This document shows, piece by piece, positions 56,492-64,000 of a stretch of 64,000 bases of DNA. The stretch is from NCBI GenBank assembly GCA_000827265.1, contig KN834749.1:733500-797499 (forward strand). The letters are read 5' to 3'. The notes under the pieces were generated by a model, which made no database searches, was not told the DNA's origin, and saw only the letters and a program-made list of their open reading frames with translations. How positions within the stretch are numbered: the first letter of the stretch is position 1; each line of letters opens with the position of its first letter. Made by a program: the position numbers and the translations under genes. Source of the stretch: Collybiopsis luxurians FD-317 M1 (lineage: Eukaryota; Basidiomycota; Agaricomycetes; Agaricales; Omphalotaceae).

Positions 56492-56690
56492 TTCCAAGTT
56501 AAATGCAGTGTTGATTCGACCGCTCTGAAATTCACCGGCCTTTGATTTGTACCCTTTTATTGTATCAAAATGATCTGTACACAGTGCAGCAGCATTTTGG
56601 CTTCATACTGTACAAAAATTTTGAAAGCAAATTAGACGCTCGATTAGACGCTCGCGTCCATGAAAAAATTCGCATGACTCAAGAAAACAA
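56492..56690. promoter_or_regulatory. divergent promoter, TatD / TRM5
   Basis: 199 bp between start codons. A short duplicated sequence, attagacgctcg / ttagacgctcgcg, lies at about 56632-56655; no TATA box is certain. Confidence 0.4.
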
Positions 56691-58492
56691 ATGCTGATGC
56701 TACGTCGAATGCACATTCATGCAATGTCGAGAGAAATTTATTCTAGATCGCATCTGGATACTACACCTCCCAGATATACTGGTCCTCTCTACCCTCTAGA
56801 CAAGTCCGCATTCAAAAAGTCTATTCCAGTCCTTGCCGTTCGCGTCCCAGCTGCTCAAACCGCTTCCATCTTGCATTCAGAACAAACGCGAAAGTATGCG
56901 TCAGATCCGGACCTATCTCGTTTTCTACTCACAAGGTCCAATGCTAGATATCTTGTTGGGTTACCGAAAGTGCGACCGGTTGTGAGCGATCCCTCAGCTC
57001 CAGACGGTGATAGACTTGTTTTGCTGGGTGTATCCGACAAAGGTCAGTAGGTATTCCAACTTTAGGAAACGGATGTTGAATAGGCGGCAAGGCAGCTCAA
57101 TTATCTCCCGAATCACTAAATCTGCTGCAAAATAAAGGCAACGGCTTCACAGATTATACTGTAGTTTTGGACTATGATTACTGGTCCGCCAGTATGTCAT
57201 TTTCGCCTATTCATTTTTCAGCCTCTTTCCATACTCGTAATTTCAGGTGAACTCTTGCAAGCTATATTACCGGAATCACTACGCGAAGGAGCTCCAGTTG
57301 GCTTCGCTGCCACCGGTCATATCGGTAGTCTATTATCTGCTATTGTGTGTAAACCGACGCTTTAACCACGTTTACAGCACATGTAAACTTGAACGATGAA
57401 TATCTGCCGTTTAAAAAGACTATTGGACAACTCTTTCTTGATGTTGGTTTGCTATTTGCTGGTAGGTTTCTTTTTCTAATCTTCTTTCATAGAAAAACAA
57501 GACTATCAAAACCGTCGTCAATAAGCTGGAGAATATTGATACCCAGTTTCGGTTCTTCGAGATGGAAGTAATTGCTGGAGAACCAAATCTCATCGTTGAA
57601 CACGTTGCGTCCTCGTTACTCTTCTCTGTTATTTTTGAACTCATGCATTTTTAGCACGAATCAGATTGTCGCTTCACCTTTGACTTTTCTCGCGTTTACT
57701 GGAATTCCAGGCTTCATACTGAACACGATCGTATAGTTCAATCTCTTGAACCTGGCGAGGTGCTTGTGGACGTTTTTGCAGGTGTCGGGCCCTTTGCCAT
57801 TCCTGCTGCTAGGAAAGGCTGCGCAGTTTTGGCCAATGATTTGAATCCCGCAAGCTATGAATACTTGTGTCGAAATATCAAAGACAATGATGTATGTCGT
57901 CAATTTTGTCTCTTACCAAACACCAACCTATGTCACAGGTTTCGGACGAAGTAAGGCCGTTTTGCGAGGACGGCCGGGATTTCATTCGCGATGTCTTCGC
58001 CAAAGTGTTTGACGCGCCATTCCCAGCATACAGTGGCCCTAAATTGAGTAAAACCGCGCAACGGAAGCTCGAGAAACAAGTCAAACGTGGCGCAGTTGTC
58101 AGCGAATCTCTGCAACTCAAAGAATTGCCTCTCAGAAGAAGTATTCATCATTTCGTCATGAACCTACCGGACACTGCAATACAGTTCCTGGATGCATTTC
58201 AAGGAGTTCTATCAACCCGAGCACTACAAGAAGCATATTCAATGATGCCGATGATTCACTGTCATTGTTTTACGAGAGAACTCGAGCAGGAAGGTGCTGA
58301 AAAGGATATCAAACAGGTAATTGACCGCTAATCCCCTATCTTCCTGGCGTTAACTAGTCTCAGCGAGTGGAAGAAAAGTTGGGTGGCCCGGTTGAAAACG
58401 ATGTGGCGATCCGAAAAGTTCGTTCAGTTGCCCCTGGAAAAGAGATGTACTGTATTAGCTTCAGACTTCCCCGAGAGGTGGCTGTACCGTAG
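56691..58492 (+). CDS. TRM5: tRNA (guanine-37-N1)-methyltransferase Trm5
   Basis: Exons 56691-57042, 57096-57191, 57247-57324, 57378-57442, 57493-57603, 57655-57891, 57939-58316 and 58364-58492 give 481 aa. Trm5 makes m1G37 in cytosolic and mitochondrial tRNAs, preventing frameshifting. Signatures: [56 protein letters not shown] loop [29 protein letters not shown] and [18 protein letters not shown]. Several ATGs occur near the start (56691, 56697, 56709, 56724); the longer, Arg-rich N-terminus could target mitochondria while a later start gives the nuclear form, as in yeast (inference). The acceptor at 57095 gives DKAQLSPES, fitting better than one 12 nt upstream. Confidence 0.95.
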
Positions 58493-58659
58493 ACGGTACT
58501 TTGTAGAAAAATAGTCCGCTCTAAATACGTGTGGGAATATTGTCTTCCGCCCGCACCACTTGGACGGAATTTTTATTTTCCCCGTCTTACTCTAATTGAG
58601 GCGTACTCGCTCGCCTCCCTCGATATACCCTTAGACTATTTGCTTCTTTATTCTTCATC

Positions 58660-61600
58660 ATGGGTGTCCTCTCTACCGTGTTTCCAGTTATTCGCTGCGA
58701 CTCAGATAGCTCACTCGCTGCTTCCGCTCTCAAAACCGTCCGAAGCGCCGTCAGTGTCCCGGAGTCAGAGCTAAAGAGATGGAGACGTATTTTCGACGCA
58801 AATGCCAAAATTTCTGACGGAGAAAAGTGTGTATTTAACTACCCGGTCTTGAGACCTCAACTTATGCTCAGAGGGGTAGGTATCTCGATCCAGATAGCTT
58901 CGTCAATGCCATTGCCCCCGCTGGTGACCTTTCCAAGATTGGCAAGGCACAATTCGCCATCCTGTTCAAAGTGGCCGACACTTCGAAGCGTGGACTTGTA
59001 TCTTGGGAGGATTTTACAGTGTTTGAGACGCTCTTGAAACGTCCGGATGCCGATTATTGGATGGCTTTCCAGTTTTTCGACGTGTGCGTTTTCTCCGAAT
59101 TCCGCTGTTATGACCGGATTTACACCTTGGCAATAGTGATAATTCTGGCTACATCGACTTTGATGAATTCAAGAACGTCATGAGCGCGAACATTGGTTCC
59201 GATGCTATTCCCTTCGATTTCGATTGGTGAACTTTTGTCGCCAGACTCTTTTCGGTTTTGGAAGTTAATCAACGTATTTTAGCGACTGGGTCAAGCTCTA
59301 CCTTGGAAAAAAGCATGGAACACACGTCCTCGGATGTAGGTCTACGCGCGTTAATGAGGCTTTTCTCATGATATTTTATAGACAATGAATTCACTCAATT
59401 GATGAAAGGATTGCAAGGAGAGCGTTTGCGACAGGCGTTCAAATACCTAGACTCGGATCAAGATGGATTCATTAGGCCCGATGAATTCAAACGCATTATT
59501 CTAGTTAGCACCACTCCCCACTTCACGCTCTACTGCCGCTGAATTCATACTTTTACGCAGGAAATTGCAGGGCACAAACTATCAGACGCAGTTATTGATA
59601 GACTTCCTACACTTTGCACATTATCTCCTGGTCAACGCATCTCCTATTCCGAGGTTATTGCTTTTCATAATGTCATTAGAGAAATGGACATGGTTGAGCG
59701 GTATGTCGTGTTGAATTTGTAAATGTCTCTTTCGCTAAATGTTTATAGCATTATTCGCGAAGCTACTGCTAAAAGTAAAGACGGACGTATAGACCAATCA
59801 GATTTTCTAGATTACGCTTCTTCTAGTTCTCGGTATTCGCTATTCACGCCTATGGAAGCGTCTATTATCTTTCATTTTGCCGGTCGTGGAAATGGTGCTC
59901 AACGGCTGGCACTCATTGACTTTGCCCACTTGCTTGACCCTCGATGGGTCGCACCTCATGACGCTGTAGAGGTGAAAAAAGCACCGACATCTGCTCTAAA
60001 TGCAATTGCACATTCCGCTTATGGTTTCGCGCAAGGAGGTATGCCATCCATATCATCAAAACGCTTGGGTTTTGAATAACGTATTCCCTAGGGATTGCCG
60101 GTGCATTTGGAGCAACTATCGTCTATCCTATCGATATGGGTGAGTGGCTTATCTCAAGGGTTTGAAAGCTCGTAATCACATTCCATACAGTTAAAGTAGG
60201 TCTTGATTCTTTCTTATACGAGACTTAGATTGAGGTCGGCTTCCAATCTTATCATAGACACGGTACGCATTTTTAGGCAGATTCATGGGCATAGTACTAA
60301 GACCCAGAAAGGATGCAAAACCAGAGGAGTACAGTCGTCGGGCAAGTCTTATACAAGAACAGCATTGATTGTGCGCGAAAGATTCTGTTGAACGAAGGAT
60401 TTTTGGGGTTTTACCGAGGTCTTGGACCGCAGCTTATTGTACGTTTTATATCCATTTATATTCATTCACTACTAATAGCTTTTTTGAAGGGTGTCGCGCC
60501 TGAAAAGGCCATCAAACTCACTGTGAATGATCTCATTCGATCGCGGGCAATGGATCCCGAAACGGGTCGCATCAAGATTGGATGGGAATTGTTCGCAGGC
60601 GGTGCAGCTGGAGGCTGCCAAGTGGTCCGTCGCTGTAACTGTGTCAGCTAGACACCGCTGATTCTTTCTTGCCGCTCAGATATTCACAAATCCCCTAGAA
60701 ATTGTGTACGTCTTGAATGTTTATCGGTCGTTTTATCTGACCGGACTCCAGAAAGATTCGACTGCAAGTGCAGGGCGAAGCTGCGAAGGCTGAAGGAGCT
60801 GTCCCTAGAGGAGCTGTCCACATTATCCGTCAATTGGGTCTTCTCGGTCTCTACAAAGGCGCTAGTGCCTGTCTATTGAGAGATATACCCTTTTCTGCAA
60901 TCTATTTCCCTGCATACGGGCATCTCAAGTCAGATGTTTTCAAAGAGGGCTACAACGGCAAGCAGTTATCGTTTCTGGAGACGCTCGCTGCCGCTGCAAT
61001 TGCGTAGGTGTTATGTTCTTCGTGTTACCGGACATACATTACTGACAATTGCTTTATAAAGTGGTGGCCCGGCGGCAGCGCTAACGACACCCATGGATGT
61101 CTGTTGTATTCTCTGTAATATTGGGCATGCATAACTGATATTTGCGTTGTAAAGGTTGTCAAAACGCGTCTACAAGTTGAAGCGCGTTCTGGTCAGACGC
61201 AGTATAAGGGTCTTAGCGACGCGTTCGTCAAAATTTACAAGGAGGAAGGATTCCGGGCCTTCTTCAAAGGGGCTCCGGCCCGGGTCCTGAGAAGTAGCCC
61301 CCAATTCGGCTTCACTCTTCTTGCCTACGAGCAGATGAAAAAATATGTAAGCAGTGCCGTATCTCAATTTGCACGGGATTGTGCTCATCACCGTACGCTA
61401 ATTATCTCTTTAGCTACCAGTGAGTTGTCCCTTCTCTTGGTATTGATGAGTAACTTAATAGCTTGTTTCATGATCAGTATCCTTGGGATGAGAAACCTCG
61501 CCGTATGGAAACCGCATTAACGTCACGACCGGAAGACATTTCGAAGATTCGTGCTCGGAATGCTCTCAAAATCCTTCTCGATGTTCATGGAGACTTTGGA

Positions 61601-61669
61601 CGACGAGCTACAGCTTCTGGAGATAAGCTTTCTCTGCTTTCGCCCAAACTCTACCCAAGGAAGGAATAG
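58660..61669 (+). CDS. AGC1: mitochondrial aspartate/glutamate carrier with EF-hands
   Basis: Eighteen exons: 58660-58826, 58880-59083, 59137-59226, 59283-59335, 59382-59503, 59561-59700, 59749-60038, 60092-60139, 60191-60195, 60258-60262, 60312-60438, 60490-60621, 60680-60705, 60752-61003, 61062-61098, 61155-61346, 61414-61419 and 61478-61669 (695 aa). The N-terminal half has EF-hands ([24 protein letters not shown]), as in citrin/aralar. Three mitochondrial carrier repeats follow with PxD/E motifs: YPIDMVKTRMQ, NPLEIVKIRLQ and PMDVVKTRLQ. It exchanges aspartate for glutamate plus proton across the inner membrane, supporting the malate-aspartate shuttle. Two 5-nt exons and one 6-nt exon are required to recover conserved residues; see findings. 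Confidence 0.95.
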
Positions 61670-62225
61670 GTAAGTATAGCGAAATGACATGCAGTGTTAG
61701 CATAGCAGTGACCTTCATTGTGTAGAGTAGAGGAAAGTTGAAATCTTATTGGATGGTTTCGATTTTGACCAATAGAATGTCACACCTGAACCAAAGTAAG
61801 GGATTCCATGTGAAGGACGTAACAAAGACCCTGGAGACACCGAGATGTCCCCCATTTGCAGCGTGTGAGACTGATATGGGCTGTGGTTGGTTGCAACGCA
61901 GATCCGATCATTCAACGTCTGGTTCAAATACTAGAGGTGCAATCAACGTGCTTTCACCCTTCTTCCCATCTCTTTTTTCGTTCTTCGTTTTCTCTCTCCC
62001 TCTTTTTTTCTAATTTTTGTGGTGAGTTCCTGGAATGAGATTCGTGATAATCTGCTCAACGACTGGCGGCATTGTTAGAGCGCTTGCCGCTTCGTTCAGG
62101 CTAGCCGCACTACCCCAACGCCTCCACTGCAAGCCAGTCAACCAGCGTAGACCGCCAATTTGTTTTCGACTTCTAACTTTTGTTCGAATTGCCTATTATC
62201 ACCACAAGCAGCCACTCTTTTTATC
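61670..62225. other. intergenic region before Thr-rich gene
   Basis: 556 bp. It contains a pyrimidine-rich stretch (61951-62013) and no convincing ORF or RNA gene. A GGTTCAAA sequence at 61920-61927 resembles a tRNA T-loop but has no pairing stem. Confidence 0.5.
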
Positions 62226-64000
62226 ATGAAGTCAATAATCTTCGGTCTTTCCCTTGCCAGTGCTGCCGCTGCGCAAATATCGGTCAATGGTGTTTCGATG
62301 GTACCTTCCATGACGGCGTACAGCCAAGCTAGCGCTACTGCCGCTTCCTCATCCAGCGCTCCTGCTTCTTATGCTACTCCCGCGCCATCATCCTCTTCGA
62401 GCTTTTACGATGTTATGCCATACTCGTCCTTCTCAAGCGGTGGATACCAGAGCTTAGATTGCGGCTATGGATACTCAAAACAGTCTGATGGGTCTTGCCA
62501 GGCTGAATCTTGGGTACGCCTTTTTCTCGTTCGGCGGTATTGATTGCGCTGATTTGTTGTGTCTTCCAGTACAACACCGAATTCTCCGGATGCTATGCTA
62601 CCATCATCATAAAGTATCTAGTCTTGTTTTCGTTCTCTCGTTTTCGAGGCTGATTTCTCTATAGCGAGGGTAGTAGTTATGGTTATGGTTCAAATAATTA
62701 CTGCGACAACTACAACAGTGTGTCTACTGTTACTGTGACTGAGACTTCGACCATGGTTAGTTTCCGATTTTTTCGACAGAAATCTTGTGTTCTTACGAGA
62801 CCTTAGACGGATACGATGACCGTTACATATGTACGCTGTTCAGTCATCCTAATTCTGCGCATCTTGTAATATTTCTTCCAGACTTCTACCATGACGGAGA
62901 TGAGCACAGTAACACAGTTCATGACCGAGACTCAGGTGGGCAATTCCTGCCTCTTAATTTTTAATTTTTAATTTTTTCGTTGTGCTCACTTGCTATCGCC
63001 TTTTAGACCAACACAATGACGGATATCTTGACTCAAGTGAGATATACCCTGATTTTTCTCTCTCCCTTCTCACTTTGGTGTCTTCCGTTCAAAAATAGAC
63101 TCAAGTATACACTTCCATTGAGATGGTTCCTACGGTACGAAATTGGCCGTCTTGACCTGTTTTTGGTATTTACCGTTCATTTTTTAGACTAAGGTCTGGG
63201 TCTCGACTGAGATCATCGACAACACCGTCACTCAAGGTGGGTTTAACCTTCTTGGCAGTATGGAGTGATATCTGGCGTTGAATGTGCCGAATTCTTCCTG
63301 TTCGCCATTTTCCTTGTTCTCGCCTGCTAATCTGGTGCCTCCTACAGAACACACTCTCACTGCCACGGAAACTCAGACTCAGGTATATGGTCCACAATTT
63401 ATCTTTTATCACACCAACGCTGACTTGTTATGCTCTCAAGACTAACATCTACACCATGACTGATACCGAGACCGATACTGCTACTGCGACCGAGATCGAT
63501 ACCATGGTATTTCATTTCCTCCATTTTGAGGCTCACTCTTGACTAACATTTGCGCTCTCTAGTTTGTCACCATGGTTAGCAGCGATCTTCCAGTTTTCGA
63601 AGTTCCATCGCTGATTTTTTTTTTTGTTAGACCGAGTTCTCAACTATCGTGCAACCTACCACGTACACAAGTATTTGGGTGAGCACCCAGGTCGTCGACG
63701 AAGTTAGTATCAGCAGAATTCTGGGGACAAATGCCGATGTTGAATCAACTTTTTTTTTATTAGACACAGACCATCGAGAACACTCTTACAGCCACTATGA
63801 CGGAGATGTGAGTTCTCCGTGACAACTTTTCTGTAATTCCCCATCTGATTTTGGTTCATAGGTTCACCAGCGTCCAGACCCAGATTCAGACACAGACTGC
63901 TACTGGTATGTCTTACGCTTTCGCATTTTCTGAGTGATATAACGCAAACTTTTATCAGACTTTGTCACTATGACTGAGATCAGTACTGTCGTACAGCCGG
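62226..64000 (+). CDS. secreted Thr-rich protein of serial mini-exons (3' end missing)
   Basis: The gene runs off the right edge. Exons: 62226-62513, 62570-62613, 62665-62755, 62807-62830, 62882-62935, 63007-63036, 63099-63134, 63188-63236, 63348-63382, 63441-63506, 63563-63574, 63631-63702, 63764-63807, 63862-63905 and 63959->64000. A signal peptide (MKSIIFGLSLASAAAAQ) is followed by a Ser/Ala stretch and a short Cys-containing module (CGYGYSKQSDGSCQ, SGCYATIII, YGSNNYCDNY). After that almost every residue fits a T-x-T-x-x-E-like pattern: STMTDTMTVTYTST, FMTETQTNTMT, ATATEIDTM. Units such as VWVSTEIIDNTVTQ and IWVSTQVVDETQTI are diverged duplicates. Probably an O-glycosylated wall or surface protein; no known domain recognised. 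Confidence 0.8.

Noticed and set aside
56626..56655. repeated attagacgctcg as an operator or transposon end
   Set aside because: Two short imperfect copies only, with no inverted repeat or target duplication.
61850..61960. tRNA-like GGTTCAAATAC string
   Set aside because: The flanking bases cannot form a 5-bp T stem or an acceptor stem.

Overview
This window is a gene-dense piece of a filamentous basidiomycete (Agaricomycotina-like) nuclear genome. The evidence is as follows. Almost every gene is cut by many very short introns, typically 45-60 nt. Intergenic gaps are short, genes lie on both strands, and the protein families are fungal: SRO7, ISC1, Yor1/Ycf1-type ABCC transporter, Ark1/Prk1 kinase and PB1-ZZ-FW NBR1. 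I saw no transposon, rRNA, CRISPR array or convincing tRNA. I rebuilt gene models by hand from splice sites, phase and family conservation. In 24 of the 25 models the exon lengths sum to a multiple of three (the first and last genes are cut by the window edges).

Layout. 1-2042 (+) 3' part of a Syo1/HEATR3-like ARM/HEAT protein; 2211-2762 (+) RidA; 3562-2807 (-) small GPI-type secreted protein; 5960-4224 (-) 3-hydroxyisobutyrate dehydrogenase-like; 6108-10036 (+) Ark1/Prk1/AAK1 kinase; 11004-10164 (-) Ctr copper transporter; 13263-11233 (-) exonuclease V; 13714-17919 (+) NBR1 autophagy receptor; 18305-19858 (+) ISC1 phospholipase C; 22334-19948 (-) HSL-type lipase; 24225-22515 (-) MetAP2; 24339-24950 (+) NTF2-like p15; 28800-25125 (-) Prp22; 28886-33821 (+) DHX29-like DEVH helicase; 34962-34138 (-) single-pass membrane protein; 41553-35351 (-) ABCC transporter; 43881-41786 (-) DUF89/ARMT1 phosphatase; 44059-48885 (+) long coiled-coil protein; 49060-53160 (+) SRO7/Lgl; 54146-53331 (-) NTF2-like small protein; 54317-55246 (+) GOS1 SNARE; 56491-55294 (-) TatD/scn1; 56691-58492 (+) TRM5; 58660-61669 (+) mitochondrial aspartate/glutamate carrier; 62226->64000 (+) Thr-rich secreted protein of tiny exons.

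The genes are mainly unrelated housekeeping functions: ribosome assembly, translation (MetAP2, Trm5, DHX29-like), splicing (Prp22), mRNA export, vesicle traffic and exocytosis (SRO7, Gos1, the endocytic kinase), lipid metabolism, autophagy and mitochondrial transport. They are not an operon-like pathway. Several head-to-head pairs share gaps of 85-200 bp. The closest pair is two DExH RNA helicases with start codons 85 bp apart.

The most unusual material is in gene structure. There are six probable GC-AG introns, about 3 percent of roughly 200 inferred introns. The aspartate/glutamate carrier has two consecutive 5-nt microexons that spell part of the invariant VKTR carrier signature, plus a 6-nt microexon. 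The last gene is a Thr-rich secreted protein built from serial 12-90-nt exons. Other points of interest are a C-terminal AIM-like motif in NBR1 and a thrice-repeated short motif in the kinase tail. I found no clear previously undescribed multi-gene system.
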